Counted from the first letter of the stretch, positions 37,566 to 47,483 are shown. The stretch is DNA of 64,000 nt from Pseudomonas sp. MYb327 (GCF_040438925.1 NZ_CP159258.1:1254001-1318000), one strand, 5' to 3'. The notes: a model not told the origin generated them from the sequence alone. Made by a program: numbers and translations.

Positions 37566-37574
37566 ACAATTTGT
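37566..37574. promoter_or_regulatory. Candidate repressor operator
   Basis: ACAATTTGT is a perfect odd-centred palindrome in the AT-rich gap between the divergent DUF6124 and XRE/S24 genes, 38 bp before the latter's ATG. Confidence 0.35.
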
Positions 37575-37612
37575 GTTTTGATGGCCGGAGGCTGCCACGT
37601 ATCGTGCCGCAC

Positions 37613-38251
37613 ATGGATAAATGGATCGAATTGGTCAAGGCCAAGATGAGTGAACTCAAAGTCACTCAAGAAATACTCGCCGAGCGCCTCGGAATGTCCC
37701 AGGGTGGCGTTGGTCATTGGCTGAATAAACGTCGTCAGCCCGGGCTCGATGACATGAATCGTGTCTTGCAGGCGCTGGGCCTGGGTTTTCTGGAGGTGGC
37801 GCTGGTGATCAGGGAGCCTGCAGACTCACAGGACGACGGGATTTGTCTGACACACAAGTACAACCCGTACTTCCGCTACCCGGTCAGTGACTGGCAGGAA
37901 ACCGGTGAGCTGCGTGATGGCGAGTTGACGCAATACCGTTTCGAACTGTCCGACTACCACGCTCAGGGCGCGGCGTTCTGGCTAACCGTCTTGGGCGATG
38001 CGATGACCGCACCCAGTGGCCTCAGCATCGCCGAAGGCATGTTGATACTGGTGGACCCGGACGTGGAAGCGGTCCCAGGCAAACTGGTCATCGCCCAATG
38101 GCCAGACAGCAGCGAGGCAATCTTCCGCAAGCTGATCGAAGAGGGCGGGCAGCGTTACCTGGTCCCGCTCAATCCGACCTATCCGAAAGCGCTTTACACC
38201 GAAGAGTGCCGAATTATCGGCGTGGTGGTTCAGGCTACAGCCAAATTCTGA
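37613..38251 (+). CDS. XRE/S24 (LexA-like) repressor lacking the catalytic Ser
   Basis: A 212-aa protein: an N-terminal XRE HTH (residues 14-60; VTQEILAERLGMSQGGVGHWLNKRRQPG) and a C-terminal S24 peptidase-like domain. The Ser of the G-D-S-M motif is Ala130 here (VLGDAMTAP, codon GCG), while the Lys is kept (FRKL, Lys173), as is LNPTYP. Self-cleavage of the LexA/CI kind should be impossible, so induction by DNA damage is unlikely unless another mechanism exists. No other phage genes are nearby, so it seems to be a resident regulator. The earlier in-frame start at 37571 overlaps the probable operator. Confidence 0.87.
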   Translation: MDKWIELVKAKMSELKVTQEILAERLGMSQGGVGHWLNKRRQPGLDDMNRVLQALGLGFLEVALVIREPADSQDDGICLTHKYNPYFRYPVSDWQETGELRDGELTQYRFELSDYHAQGAAFWLTVLGDAMTAPSGLSIAEGMLILVDPDVEAVPGKLVIAQWPDSSEAIFRKLIEEGGQRYLVPLNPTYPKALYTEECRIIGVVVQATAKF

Positions 38252-38290
38252 TCAGATCGGTCCTCGCAAGGTGTAGGACCGATCGTCATT

Positions 38291-40246
38291 TCACGCTTCT
38301 TCCAGCTCAACCAACGCACTGCCTTCACTGACCATCTCGCCTTCCTGGCAATACAGCGCCTTGATCACCCCGGCGTGTGGCGCACGAATGCTGTGCTCCA
38401 TCTTCATCGCTTCCAGCACCACCAGTTGCGCCCCGGCTTCGACCGTTTGCCCAGCCTCCACTAGCACGCGCACGATGCTGCCGTTCATGGGCGCGGTCAG
38501 TCCGCCGTGATGGCTGTGGCTGGCTTCAACGGCCCTGATCGGGTCGTAGGACTCGATGCGGCGCAGTTCCCCATCCCATTGCAGATACACAGAGTCGCCA
38601 TGGCGGATCGCCTTATGCTGGCGACGCACGCCGTCGTGCTCGGTCAGTAAATGCCCGCCTTTGAGTTGCGCTGTACCGGAATTGACGGCACCCAAGGTCA
38701 GCGCGCGATCCTGACCTTCGCAGCTCAAGTGCAAGGTGATTTCTGTCGGCAATCCCGCCCGGAAACCGTTGCTGTTGGCCCAGGGCGAACTCGGGTCATC
38801 GGCGCGCGGTGAACGAGGCTGGCTCTGGGAAAATGCCTGGGCGGCGGCCAGCCAGAATTCATCGCTGAGCGCCGCCGGTTGCGGTAACAATTGTTCCTGA
38901 TAACGCGGAATGAACCCGGTATCCAGCTCCGCCGAAGCAAACGCCGGGTGACCGATGATCCGGCGCAGGAAGTTGATGTTGGTCTTGAGCCCGCCAATCG
39001 CGAACTCATCGAGCATGCTCAACAGACGCAAGCGTGCCTGTTCACGGTCTTCGCCCCAGGCAATCAGCTTGCCGAGCATCGGGTCGTAGAACGGCGAAAT
39101 TTCGTCGCCTTCCTCAACGCCGCTGTCGACTCGACGTCCCGGGCCTGCGGCCGATTCGCGATACAACTCCAGGCGCCCGGTAGCCGGCAGGAAATCATTG
39201 CCCGGGTCTTCGGCGTACAACCGCACTTCAATCGCGTGGCCGTTCAGCGGAACCTGAGCCTGAGTCATCGGCAGCGGTTCACCACGCGCCACACGAATCT
39301 GCCAGGCCACCAGGTCGAGGCCGGTGATGGCTTCGGTGACCGGGTGCTCAACCTGCAGGCGCGTGTTCATTTCCATGAAGAAGAACTCGCCGCGCGCATC
39401 CAGCAGAAACTCCACGGTGCCGGCGCCGACGTAACCGATGGCTTGCGCCGAACGCACAGCCGCTTCGCCCATGGCACGACGAAGTTCCGCGCTGAGGCCC
39501 GGAGCGGGCGCTTCTTCAACGACTTTCTGGTGTCGACGCTGAATCGAGCAGTCACGTTCGTTGAGGTACAGGCAATTGCCGTGCTGATCGGCGAACACCT
39601 GGATCTCCACGTGACGTGGTTTGAGCAGGTACTTCTCCACCAGCATCCGCGAATCGCCAAACGATGATTGCGCTTCACGCTGGGCCGAGGCCAGGGCTTC
39701 GGCCAACTGGCTAACGTCCTCGACCACTTTCATGCCTTTGCCGCCGCCACCCGCCGTGGCTTTGAGCAGCACCGGATAGCCGATGCGTTCGCAGGCATCG
39801 CGGAAGGTGTCGAGGTCTTGGGCTTCGCCGTGATAACCGGGCACCAGCGGCACGCCGGCGGTTTCCATCAAGGCTTTGGCTGCGGATTTGCTGCCCATGG
39901 CGTCGATGGCCGAGGCGGGGGGGCCGAGGAAAATCAGGCCGGCCGCTTCTATCGCACGGGCGAACCCGGCGTTCTCCGACAAAAAACCATAACCCGGATG
40001 AATCGCCTGGGCGCCGCTGGCCTTGGCGGCAGCGATCAATTTATCGATTTGCAGATAACTGTCCGCGGCTTTGCTGCCACCGAGGTCGACACGAATGTCG
40101 GCTTCGCGGCTATGGCGGGCGTCACGGTCAGTGGCGCTGTGCACGGCCACGGTGGTCAGGCCCAGGGCCTTGGCGGTGCGCATCACCCGGCAAGCGATCT
40201 CGCCACGGTTGGCCACCAGCAGGGAAGTGATAACAGGTGCGCTCAT
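38291..40246 (-). CDS. liuD: Methylcrotonyl-CoA carboxylase, alpha (biotin) subunit
   Basis: A 651-aa protein: a biotin carboxylase N-terminal fold (SLLVANRGEIACRVMRTAKALG), an ATP-grasp domain (KATAGGGGKGMKVV; EMNTRLQVEHPVTEAITGLDLV), a middle domain, and a biotinyl domain (TAPMNGSIVRVLVEAG; LEAMKMEH with Lys615 as the biotin site). With the LiuB beta subunit it carboxylates 3-methylcrotonyl-CoA in leucine breakdown. The ATG at 40246 overlaps the liuC stop by one base. It is the last gene of the leftward liuABCD operon. Confidence 0.95.
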   Translation of the reverse strand: MSAPVITSLLVANRGEIACRVMRTAKALGLTTVAVHSATDRDARHSREADIRVDLGGSKAADSYLQIDKLIAAAKASGAQAIHPGYGFLSENAGFARAIEAAGLIFLGPPASAIDAMGSKSAAKALMETAGVPLVPGYHGEAQDLDTFRDACERIGYPVLLKATAGGGGKGMKVVEDVSQLAEALASAQREAQSSFGDSRMLVEKYLLKPRHVEIQVFADQHGNCLYLNERDCSIQRRHQKVVEEAPAPGLSAELRRAMGEAAVRSAQAIGYVGAGTVEFLLDARGEFFFMEMNTRLQVEHPVTEAITGLDLVAWQIRVARGEPLPMTQAQVPLNGHAIEVRLYAEDPGNDFLPATGRLELYRESAAGPGRRVDSGVEEGDEISPFYDPMLGKLIAWGEDREQARLRLLSMLDEFAIGGLKTNINFLRRIIGHPAFASAELDTGFIPRYQEQLLPQPAALSDEFWLAAAQAFSQSQPRSPRADDPSSPWANSNGFRAGLPTEITLHLSCEGQDRALTLGAVNSGTAQLKGGHLLTEHDGVRRQHKAIRHGDSVYLQWDGELRRIESYDPIRAVEASHSHHGGLTAPMNGSIVRVLVEAGQTVEAGAQLVVLEAMKMEHSIRAPHAGVIKALYCQEGEMVSEGSALVELEEA

Positions 40247-41061
40247 CAACGCGGCTCCTTGGCGGTGGTTTCGGCTTGCCAGCCCGGTGGACGTTTTTGC
40301 AGAAAGGCGCGCAGGCCTTCCTGGCCTTCGGGGCTGACGCGGATGCGGGCGATGGCGTTTTCGGTGTAGCGGCGCAATGCCGGGTTCAGCGAGCCGTCGC
40401 CGACTTCACGCAGCAGATCTTTGCTGGCGCGCATGGCGGCGGGGCTGTTGAGCAGCAGGTTATCGATCCACTGTTCGACCTTTTGCTCAAGTTCGGCTAT
40501 CGGATAACTCTCCGACAGCAGACCGAGTTCGCGCGCTCGTTGACCGCCGAAGCGTTCGGCGGTCAAGGCATAGCGCCGCGTGGCACGTTCGCCGATGGCT
40601 TGCACTACGAACGGACTGATCACCGCCGGGGCCAGGCCAATGCGCACTTCCGACAGGCAGAACTGTGCGTCATCGGCGCCGATGGCCATGTCGCAGCAAC
40701 TGATCAGGCCCAACGCGCCGCCGAAGGCTGCACCTTGCACCACCGCCAGCGTCGGGACTTTCAGTTTGGCGAGGTTGTACATCAACTCCGCCAATTCCCG
40801 GGCGTCGTCGAGGTTGGTGTGGTAATCAAGTTCTGCCGATTGCTGCATCCAGGCCAGATCCGCACCGGCGCTGAAATGCTTGCCGCGGCCGCGTACCAGC
40901 AGGAAACGCAGGCTGGTATCGCTCGATACCTTGTCCAGGGCCAGGATCAACTCGCGGATCATCTCGGCATTGAAAGCGTTGTTCTTTTCTTCGCGGCTGA
41001 GCCACAGGGTCGCAAAACCCCGTGGGTCGGTCAGCAGTTCGAGGGTATTGAAGTCGCTCAT
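40246..41061 (-). CDS. liuC: 3-methylglutaconyl-CoA hydratase
   Basis: A 271-aa crotonase-fold protein. The oxyanion-hole segments are HFSAGADLAWM and VQGAAFGGALGLISCCDMAIG; CLSEVRIGLAPAVISPFVV follows. In the liu operon it hydrates 3-methylglutaconyl-CoA to HMG-CoA. It starts at the ATG of MSDFNTLEL, 13 bp after liuB, and overlaps liuD by one base. Confidence 0.94.
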   Translation of the reverse strand: MSDFNTLELLTDPRGFATLWLSREEKNNAFNAEMIRELILALDKVSSDTSLRFLLVRGRGKHFSAGADLAWMQQSAELDYHTNLDDARELAELMYNLAKLKVPTLAVVQGAAFGGALGLISCCDMAIGADDAQFCLSEVRIGLAPAVISPFVVQAIGERATRRYALTAERFGGQRARELGLLSESYPIAELEQKVEQWIDNLLLNSPAAMRASKDLLREVGDGSLNPALRRYTENAIARIRVSPEGQEGLRAFLQKRPPGWQAETTAKEPR

Positions 41062-41074
41062 GATTTTCTCCCGA

Positions 41075-42682
41075 TCACATCCGGAACACGCCGAAGCGGC
41101 TCGGTTCGATTGGCGCATTCAGCGACGCCGACAAGGCCAGGCCCAGGACATCGCGGGTCTGCGCCGGGTCGATGACGCCGTCGTCCCACAAGCGAGCGCT
41201 GGAATAGTAGGGGTGACCCTGTTCTTCGTACTGGTCGAGGATCGGTTGTTTGATCTCGGCTTCCTGCTCGGCGCTGAAACCCTGGCCACTGCGTTCGGCT
41301 TGTTCACGCTTGACCTGCACCAGTACGCCAGCGGCCTGTTCGGCCCCCATCACGCCAATGCGCGCGTTCGGCCACATCCACAGGAAGCGTGGATCGTAGG
41401 CGCGACCGCACATGCCGTAGTTACCGGCACCGAAACTGCCGCCGATGATCACCGTGAATTTCGGTACCTTGGCGCAGGCCACCGCGGTCACCAGTTTCGC
41501 TCCGTGTTTGGCGATGCCGCCGGCCTCGTACTTCTGGCCGACCATGAAACCGGTGATGTTTTGCAGGAACAGCAACGGGATGCCGCGCTGACAGGCCAAC
41601 TCAATAAAGTGCGCGCCTTTTTGCGCAGCCTCGGCGAAGAGGATGCCGTTGTTGGCCAGGATCGCGATCGGGTAACCCTGCAAGTGGGCAAAGCCGCACA
41701 CCAGCGTCGTCCCGAACAGCGCCTTGAATTCGTCGAACACCGAACCGTCCACCAGTCGCGCAATCACTTCGCGCACGTCGAACGGCTGCTTGGCATCGGC
41801 CGACACCACGCCGTACAACTCGTCGCTGCCATAAAGCGGGGCGATCGGCGTACGTTGCTGCACTTCGCCGAGCTTGCGCCAGTTGAGGTTCGCTACGCTG
41901 CGGCGGGCAATGGCCAAGGCATGTTCATCGCTCTCGGCGTAATGGTCGGCAACCCCGGAAATCTTGCAGTGCACATCGGCCCCGCCAAGGTCTTCGGCGC
42001 TGACCACTTCACCGGTCGCGGCTTTCACCAGTGGCGGGCCGGCGAGGAAGATGGTCGCTTGCTCGCGGACCATGATCGCTTCGTCGGCCATGGCCGGCAC
42101 ATAGGCGCCGCCAGCGGTGCAGGAACCCATGACCACGGCAATTTGCGGAATGCCCATGGCACTCATGTTGGCCTGGTTGAAGAAGATCCGCCCGAAGTGC
42201 TCGCGGTCCGGGAACACCTCATCCTGACGCGGCAGGTTGGCGCCACCGGAATCCACCAGATAGATGCACGGCAGGCGATTCTGCTGGGCGATGGTCTGGG
42301 CGCGCAGGTGTTTTTTCACGGTCAGCGGGTAATACGAACCACCTTTTACCGTGGCATCGTTGGCGACGATCATGCACTCGACGCCTTCCACACGGCCAAT
42401 CCCGGCAATTACGCCAGCGGCGGGAACGTCTTCGCCGTACACCTCGTAGGCCGCCAGTTGGCTGATCTCAAGAAACGGCGACCCCGGATCGAGCAGACGA
42501 TTGATGCGATCGCGCGGCAGCAGTTTTCCACGAGAGGTGTGGCGCTCTTGCGCCTTCGAGCCGCCACCTTGCGCCACTTGGGCGAGCAGGGTGTGCAGGG
42601 CGTCGACCTGTTTAAGCATCGCCGCGCTGTTGGCGGCGAACTCCGCCGAACGGGGGTTGAGCTGGGTATGCAGGATAGCCAT
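41075..42682 (-). CDS. liuB: Methylcrotonyl-CoA carboxylase, beta (carboxyltransferase) subunit
   Basis: A 535-aa carboxyltransferase with two crotonase-type lobes. [36 protein letters not shown] and [13 protein letters not shown] lie in the first; [29 protein letters not shown] and [32 protein letters not shown] lie in the second. These are diagnostic of MCC beta subunits. It moves the carboxyl group from biotin on LiuD to methylcrotonyl-CoA. The gap to liuA is 12 bp. Confidence 0.96.
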   Translation of the reverse strand: MAILHTQLNPRSAEFAANSAAMLKQVDALHTLLAQVAQGGGSKAQERHTSRGKLLPRDRINRLLDPGSPFLEISQLAAYEVYGEDVPAAGVIAGIGRVEGVECMIVANDATVKGGSYYPLTVKKHLRAQTIAQQNRLPCIYLVDSGGANLPRQDEVFPDREHFGRIFFNQANMSAMGIPQIAVVMGSCTAGGAYVPAMADEAIMVREQATIFLAGPPLVKAATGEVVSAEDLGGADVHCKISGVADHYAESDEHALAIARRSVANLNWRKLGEVQQRTPIAPLYGSDELYGVVSADAKQPFDVREVIARLVDGSVFDEFKALFGTTLVCGFAHLQGYPIAILANNGILFAEAAQKGAHFIELACQRGIPLLFLQNITGFMVGQKYEAGGIAKHGAKLVTAVACAKVPKFTVIIGGSFGAGNYGMCGRAYDPRFLWMWPNARIGVMGAEQAAGVLVQVKREQAERSGQGFSAEQEAEIKQPILDQYEEQGHPYYSSARLWDDGVIDPAQTRDVLGLALSASLNAPIEPSRFGVFRM

Positions 42683-42694
42683 GGACAACTCCGT

Positions 42695-43858
42695 TTAGCG
42701 GGTTTCGTTGAACAATTCACGCCCGATCAGCATGCGACGGATCTCACTGGTACCGGCGCCGATTTCGTACAGCTTGGCGTCACGCAACAGACGACCGGCC
42801 GGGAATTCATTGATGTAGCCGTTACCGCCGAGAATCTGGATCGCGTCGAGGGCCATTTGTGTGGCACGTTCAGCGCTGTAGAGGATCACGCCAGCAGCGT
42901 CCTTGCGGGTGGTTTCGCCGCGCTCGCAAGCCTGGGCCACCGCGTACAGATAGGCGCGGCTGGCGTTAAGTTGGGTGTACATGTCGGCGACCTTGCCCTG
43001 GATCAACTGGAACTCGCCGATGCTCTGGCCGAACTGCTTGCGGTCGTGGATATAAGGAACGATCAGGTCCATGCAGGCCTGCATGATGCCGGTCGGGCCG
43101 CCGGAGAGCACAACGCGCTCGTAATCGAGACCGCTCATCAGCACTTTCACGCCGCCGTTGAGCGCGCCGAGGATGTTTTCTTCCGGGACTTCGACGTCAT
43201 CGAAAAACAGTTCGCAGGTGTTCGAACCGCGCATACCGAGCTTGTCGAACTTGTTGCTGCGGCTGAAGCCTTTCCAGTCACGCTCGACGATGAACGCGGT
43301 GATGCCGTGCGGACCTTTTTCCAGGTCGGTCTTGGCATAGATCACGTAGGTGTTGGCGTCGGGACCGTTGGTGATCCAGGTCTTGCTGCCGTTGAGCACG
43401 TACTTGTCGCCACGTTTATCGGCGCGCAGTTTCATCGAGACCACGTCGGAACCGGCATTCGGTTCGCTCATCGCCAGCGCGCCAATGTGCTCACCGCTGA
43501 TCAATTTTGGCAGGTATCTGGATTTTTGTTCGTGATTGCCATTGCGGTTGATCTGGTTGACGCAGAGGTTGGAGTGCGCGCCGTAGGACAGGGCAACGGA
43601 AGCCGATCCACGGCTGATTTCTTCCATCGCTACCACGTGCGCCAGGTAACCCAGGCCGGCACCGCCGTACTCTTCCGGCACGGTAATGCCCAGCAGGCCC
43701 ATGTCGCCGAATTTGCGCCACAGGTCAGCGGGGAACAGGTTGTCGATGTCGATCTGAGCAGCGCGCGGGGCGATCTCTTTGGCGACGAAGGACTGAACCT
43801 GATCGCGCAGCATGTCGATGGTTTCACCGAGGGCAAAGTTCAGGGATGGGTAGCTCAT
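42695..43858 (-). CDS. liuA: Isovaleryl-CoA dehydrogenase
   Basis: A 387-aa acyl-CoA dehydrogenase. The catalytic Glu247 is in the [12 protein letters not shown] helix, the position typical of isovaleryl-CoA dehydrogenase, and the region before AGTSEIRR reads [21 protein letters not shown] and [22 protein letters not shown] are also IVD-like. It oxidises isovaleryl-CoA to 3-methylcrotonyl-CoA with electrons to ETF. It is the first gene of liuABCD. AAGGTG precedes the ATG, and two LiuR palindromes lie 56 and 99 bp upstream. Confidence 0.96.
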   Translation of the reverse strand: MSYPSLNFALGETIDMLRDQVQSFVAKEIAPRAAQIDIDNLFPADLWRKFGDMGLLGITVPEEYGGAGLGYLAHVVAMEEISRGSASVALSYGAHSNLCVNQINRNGNHEQKSRYLPKLISGEHIGALAMSEPNAGSDVVSMKLRADKRGDKYVLNGSKTWITNGPDANTYVIYAKTDLEKGPHGITAFIVERDWKGFSRSNKFDKLGMRGSNTCELFFDDVEVPEENILGALNGGVKVLMSGLDYERVVLSGGPTGIMQACMDLIVPYIHDRKQFGQSIGEFQLIQGKVADMYTQLNASRAYLYAVAQACERGETTRKDAAGVILYSAERATQMALDAIQILGGNGYINEFPAGRLLRDAKLYEIGAGTSEIRRMLIGRELFNETR

Positions 43859-43913
43859 GGGACACCTTTTGGCTTTTTTGTAGGGTGGGAAGAGCAGTGA
43901 TTCAGCTCTCACC

Positions 43914-43930
43914 TTTACGTTAACGTAAGC
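43914..43930. promoter_or_regulatory. LiuR site 1
   Basis: TTTACGTTAACGTAAGC contains a perfect 14-bp palindrome, TTACGTTAACGTAA (43915-43928), 56 bp before the liuA start. Confidence 0.82.
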
Positions 43931-43956
43931 CTGTGGTGAATGGCTGTCAATCACCC

Positions 43957-43973
43957 TTTACGTTAACGTCAAC
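43957..43973. promoter_or_regulatory. LiuR site 2
   Basis: TTTACGTTAACGTCAAC is a second copy, its centre 43 bp from site 1, about four helical turns. It is between liuA and the divergent ligase gene, so one array could control both. Confidence 0.8.
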
Positions 43974-44016
43974 TTGAGCGAGAGTAGGGGTGTTCTTACA
44001 GACTAGCGTCGCACTC

Positions 44017-44045
44017 TGTGGCGAGGGAGTTTGCTCCTCGCCACA
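44017..44045. repeat. Third-class repeat: TGTGGCGAGGGAG hairpin
   Basis: TGTGGCGAGGGAG and CTCCTCGCCACA pair with one bulge. A perfect copy is at 50373-50400. Confidence 0.75.
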
Positions 44046-44084
44046 AAAAGCCGCGCTCCGATAATAAAGACAATAGGGGTCGTC

Positions 44085-45779
44085 ATGGATCAAACCAGTG
44101 CAAGCCCGCAACGCAGTTACACCCGTGGTTCCCAGGACAAAGCCTTGCTGGCGATGACCATAGGTCAGGCGTTCGATATCACCGCCGCGCAGTACCCGGA
44201 TGGCGAGGCGCTGGTCGTGCGCCATCAACAGTTGCGCTACACCTGGCGGCAACTGGCGGAGGCGGCGGACGTGCATGCCAGGGCACTGCTGGCGTTGGGA
44301 TTGCAGGCCGGTGACAGGCTCGGCATTTGGGCGCCGAACTGCGCCCAATGGTGCATAAGCCAGATCGCCAGCGCGAAAATCGGCGTGATCCTGGTCAACA
44401 TCAATCCCGCCTATCGCAGTTCCGAACTTGAATATGTGTTGAAGCAATCCGGCTGCCAGTGGCTGGTTTGCGCCGGGGCCTTCAAGACCTCTGATTATCA
44501 CGCGATGCTGCAAGGCCTGGTGCCGGAACTGGCGGATCAATCCATCGGCAAGCTACAGAGCGAACGTCTGCCGGAGTTGCGCGGCGTCATCAGCCTCGAT
44601 GCGCAGCCTCCCGTCGGTTTCCTGCCGTGGTCGCAACTGGCCGATCTGGCGGGCAGCGTGTCGGTCGAGCAACTGCACGAGCGTGAGGGCAGCCTGCATT
44701 TCGATCAGGCGGTGAACATTCAGTACACCTCGGGCACCACCGGTTTCCCCAAGGGCGCGACCCTCAGTCACTACAACATTCTCAACAACGGTTACATGGT
44801 CGGCGAAAGCCTCGGCCTCACCGCCAATGATCGCCTGGTGATTCCGGTGCCGCTCTATCACTGCTTCGGCATGGTCATGGGCAACCTCGGCTGCATCACC
44901 CACGGCAGCACCATGATTTACCCCAACGATGCTTTCGATCCGTTGCTGACCCTGAGCACCGTCGCCGAAGAACAGGCCACCGCGCTGTACGGCGTGCCGA
45001 CCATGTTCATCGCCATGCTCGATCAGCCCCAGCGTGCTGAATTCGATCTGTCGAGCCTGCGCACGGGGATTATGGCGGGGGCGACGTGCCCTATCGAAGT
45101 GATGCGACGCGTCATCAGTGAAATGCATATGAGCGAAGTGCAAATTGCCTACGGCATGACGGAAACCAGCCCGGTGTCGTTGCAGACCGGTCCGTCAGAC
45201 GACCTGGAACTGCGTGTTACCACGGTTGGCCGCACTCAACCGCAACTGGAAAGCAAAATCATCGACGAGGCGGGCAACCTTGTACCGCGGGGCACCATCG
45301 GCGAATTGTGTACCCGCGGCTATAGCGTGATGCTTGGTTACTGGAACAACCCGCAAGGCACCGCAGAAGCCATCGACCAGGCGGGCTGGATGCACACCGG
45401 CGACCTGGCGAGCATGAACGACGACGGTTACGTGTGCATCGCCGGGCGCAACAAAGACATGATCATCCGTGGCGGCGAGAACATTTACCCGCGGGAGCTG
45501 GAGGAGTTCTTCTTCACCCACCCGGCCGTGGCCGATGTGCAAGTGATCGGCATTCCATGCTCGCGTTACGGTGAAGAGATTGTCGCCTGGATCAAGTTCC
45601 ATCCCGGCCACAGTGCCACGGAGCAGGAACTGCAAGCCTGGTGCAAGGAGAGCATTGCGCACTTCAAGACACCGCGTTACTTCAAATTTGTCGAGGAGTT
45701 TCCGATGACAGTGACCGGGAAGATCCAGAAATTTCGCATGCGCGAGATCAGCGTCGAGGAACTCAAAGCGATACCGTAG
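44085..45779 (+). CDS. AMP-forming acyl-CoA synthetase of the liu region
   Basis: A 564-aa adenylate-forming ligase. The P-loop is [19 protein letters not shown]5 is [11 protein letters not shown]7-A8 is [41 protein letters not shown], and the catalytic Lys is in TGKIQKF. It makes an acyl-CoA from a carboxylate. Inserted between liuA and liuE and divergent from liuA with LiuR sites between them, it may activate isovalerate, methylcrotonate or a related branched acid, which is an inference. The stop codon TAG lies within the first bases of a REP element. Confidence 0.88.
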   Translation: MDQTSASPQRSYTRGSQDKALLAMTIGQAFDITAAQYPDGEALVVRHQQLRYTWRQLAEAADVHARALLALGLQAGDRLGIWAPNCAQWCISQIASAKIGVILVNINPAYRSSELEYVLKQSGCQWLVCAGAFKTSDYHAMLQGLVPELADQSIGKLQSERLPELRGVISLDAQPPVGFLPWSQLADLAGSVSVEQLHEREGSLHFDQAVNIQYTSGTTGFPKGATLSHYNILNNGYMVGESLGLTANDRLVIPVPLYHCFGMVMGNLGCITHGSTMIYPNDAFDPLLTLSTVAEEQATALYGVPTMFIAMLDQPQRAEFDLSSLRTGIMAGATCPIEVMRRVISEMHMSEVQIAYGMTETSPVSLQTGPSDDLELRVTTVGRTQPQLESKIIDEAGNLVPRGTIGELCTRGYSVMLGYWNNPQGTAEAIDQAGWMHTGDLASMNDDGYVCIAGRNKDMIIRGGENIYPRELEEFFFTHPAVADVQVIGIPCSRYGEEIVAWIKFHPGHSATEQELQAWCKESIAHFKTPRYFKFVEEFPMTVTGKIQKFRMREISVEELKAIP

Positions 45780-45863
45780 GAGCCGGCTTGCTGGCGATGC
45801 AGGCGCCGCGGTCCATCAGGCAGACCGCGTCATCGTTCATCGCTAGCAAGCCAGCTCCTACAG
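45776..45863. repeat. Inverted REP pair overlapping the ligase stop codon
   Basis: GTAGGAGCCGGCTTGCTGGC begins within the codon before the stop; its partner is ATCGCTAGCAAGCCAGCTCC at 45839 on. Confidence 0.85.
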
Positions 45864-45891
45864 GGCAGGAATTCCAAAACGCAGACAGCAC

Positions 45892-45919
45892 AAAGGGGAG
45901 CCGAAGCTCCCCTTTAATT
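45892..45919. terminator. Bidirectional terminator of crcY and the ligase gene
   Basis: A 10-bp stem with a four-base loop. On the plus strand it is followed by AATTTT, and on the minus strand the stem itself ends in TTT. Confidence 0.85.
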
Positions 45920-46272
45920 TTGTCGTTGCGCGTGCTCTTTTTTTATTATTGAGGGGCGGTCTGTTTTTGTTTTTGGTGACCGTTGACCCTTTACCGCTGT
46001 TTTTGTCGATCCCCATCCGGGATCAAGAGCAAACGTATTTTTTTGAGCGCTGATCTACTTTTTCGCTGAGCGATCCAACCAGTTCGGGAGCTACCTGAAG
46101 GTAGTTTTATTGTTCTCTGCCCGGTTGCGGGTAACTCCGAAAAGCACCCTGAAAAGCACACCTTCTCCAAAAAAATCTGTTAGCTGCGTCTCTGCCGTGT
46201 TGTTTTTGTTATGTCAGAGTCGTTACGTCTTATTTTTATTAGGGCTTTCTGCTTTTTTTGTTCTTGTTATGC
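45892..46272 (-). ncRNA. crcY: CrcY-type small RNA that sequesters Hfq/Crc
   Basis: Transcribed leftward from a sigma54 promoter (46281-46298) to a hairpin AAAGGGGAGC-TTCG-GCTCCCCTTT (45915-45892), ~381 nt. Minus-strand CA motifs of the AAYAANAA kind occur at about 46269-46259 (AACAAGAACAA), 46242-46229, 46210-46198 (AACAAAAACAACA), 46117-46107, 45976-45961 and 45951-45936. These are the Hfq/Crc target motifs. In P. putida the crcY gene lies beside mvaB (HMG-CoA lyase); here the lyase gene liuE is immediately upstream on the same strand. CrcY relieves catabolite repression when poor carbon sources activate CbrAB. It occupies nearly all of the 45864-46441 gap. Confidence 0.92.
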
Positions 46273-46280
46273 AATAGAGA

Positions 46281-46298
46281 TAGCAGGAGCCGTGCCAA
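46281..46298 (-). promoter_or_regulatory. Sigma54 promoter of crcY
   Basis: The minus strand reads TTGGCACGGCTCCTGCTA. GG (46296-46295) and GC (46284-46283) are 10 bp apart. The expected start is near 46272-46270. Confidence 0.85.
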
Positions 46299-46378
46299 CT
46301 TTTAAAACTCCTTTAAAATCAATAGTTTAAGATTTTGTAGGATTTTTCTTTCAGGCAGAACCAGACAATATGTTTCCG

Positions 46379-46420
46379 TGTTACTCGCTTTCGCCCCACA
46401 TTCCGGTCGTTGCGGTAACA
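46379..46420. promoter_or_regulatory. Possible CbrB enhancer site of crcY
   Basis: TGTTAC (46379-46384) and GTAACA (46415-46420) form an inverted pair 30 bp apart, about 80-120 bp upstream of the sigma54 promoter. CbrB half-sites of this sequence are what I recall from the crcZ promoter. Confidence 0.55.
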
Positions 46421-46441
46421 CCCCGCAGTCATCCGCCCACG

Positions 46442-47341
46442 TCAGTGTGCGCTGCGGGCCTTGGCTACGCGGGAACCGGTCGGGCGCCCCAACACGGAAC
46501 AGATCTGCTGACCGGCCAGGATCAACGCATCGAGGTCGATTCCGGTTTCGATCCCGAGGCCGTTAAGCAGGTAAACCACGTCCTCGGTGGCGACGTTACC
46601 GCTGGCGCCCTTGGCATAAGGACAGCCACCGAGGCCAGCAATGGAGCTGTCAAACACCGAGATGCCTTCCAGCAGGCTGGCATAGATGTTGGCCATGGCC
46701 TGGCCGTAGGTGTCGTGGAAGTGTCCGGCCAGTTTGTCCCGTGGCACGACGGCCGAGACCACGTCGAACATTTTGCGTGTCGCACCGGCAGTGCCAGTTC
46801 CGATGGTGTCACCCAGCGAGACTTCGTAGCAGCCCATCGCGTTTAGCTCGCGGGCGACCCGGGCGACTTGCTCGGGTGCGACGTTACCTTCATAGGGGCA
46901 TCCCAGCACACAGGACACATAACCGCGCACGCTCACGCCATGCTGTTTGGCGGCGTCCATGATCGGAACGAAGCGTTCCAGGCTTTCGCTGATTGAGCAA
47001 TTGATGTTGCGTTGGGAAAACGCTTCGGAAGCTGCTGCGAACACCGCCACTTCCTTGACCCCGGAGGCGAGGGCATCTTCAAAACCACGCAGGTTCGGGG
47101 CGAGTGCGCCATAGGTTACGCCGGGTCTGCGCTGGATCTGCGCGAAGACATCGGCGGAGCCGGCCATCTGTGGCACCCATTTGGGCGAAACGAAACTGCC
47201 GACTTCTATGTAGCCGAGGCCCGCAGCGGTGAGCGCATCGACCAGTTGCACCTTGTCGGCGATGCTGATGGGTTGCGCTTCGTTTTGCAGACCGTCGCGG
47301 GGGCCGACTTCGACAATGCGTACGTGAGAGGGAAGGGACAT
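46442..47341 (-). CDS. liuE: Hydroxymethylglutaryl-CoA lyase
   Basis: A 299-aa TIM-barrel lyase. VEVGPRDGLQNE (metal and substrate Arg), GSFVSPKWVPQM, CVLGCPYEG, GDTIGTGT, HFHDTYGQAMANI (metal His pair) and GLGGCPYAKGASGNVATEDVVYLL (catalytic Cys loop) are all present. It splits HMG-CoA into acetyl-CoA and acetoacetate, ending leucine catabolism. It is separated from liuABCD by the ligase gene and crcY and lies in the same direction behind liuR, 142 bp away across a REP pair. It is called mvaB in some Pseudomonas genomes. Confidence 0.96.
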   Translation of the reverse strand: MSLPSHVRIVEVGPRDGLQNEAQPISIADKVQLVDALTAAGLGYIEVGSFVSPKWVPQMAGSADVFAQIQRRPGVTYGALAPNLRGFEDALASGVKEVAVFAAASEAFSQRNINCSISESLERFVPIMDAAKQHGVSVRGYVSCVLGCPYEGNVAPEQVARVARELNAMGCYEVSLGDTIGTGTAGATRKMFDVVSAVVPRDKLAGHFHDTYGQAMANIYASLLEGISVFDSSIAGLGGCPYAKGASGNVATEDVVYLLNGLGIETGIDLDALILAGQQICSVLGRPTGSRVAKARSAH

Positions 47342-47379
47342 GGCATTCACCTGAAGTAATGGGTGAGCGGTGATCAATT

Positions 47380-47468
47380 GTGGGGAGCGAGCTGCTCGCG
47401 ATGGGGACAGCACATTAAACAATGAGGTCGACTGACCCGGCGCTATCGTGAACAGGCTCGCCCCACAG
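47380..47468. repeat. Degenerate inverted REP pair between liuR and liuE
   Basis: TGTGGGGAGCGAGCTGCTCGCG and CTATCGTGAACAGGCTCGCC form imperfect arms. Confidence 0.65.
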
Positions 47469-47483
47469 GGGATATGAGCAGAT

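Noticed and set aside
37141..38251. Prophage or toxin-antitoxin module
   Set aside because: A repressor-like gene and a small divergent gene are present, but no integrase, structural genes, attachment repeats or toxin family were seen.
40880..43900. 1006-aa plus-strand frame opposite liuABC
   Set aside because: It is antisense to three well-defined liu genes; the composition is an artefact of GC-rich third positions.
46370..46846. 158-aa plus-strand frame after crcY
   Set aside because: It covers the probable CbrB site and is antisense to liuE, with no domain.
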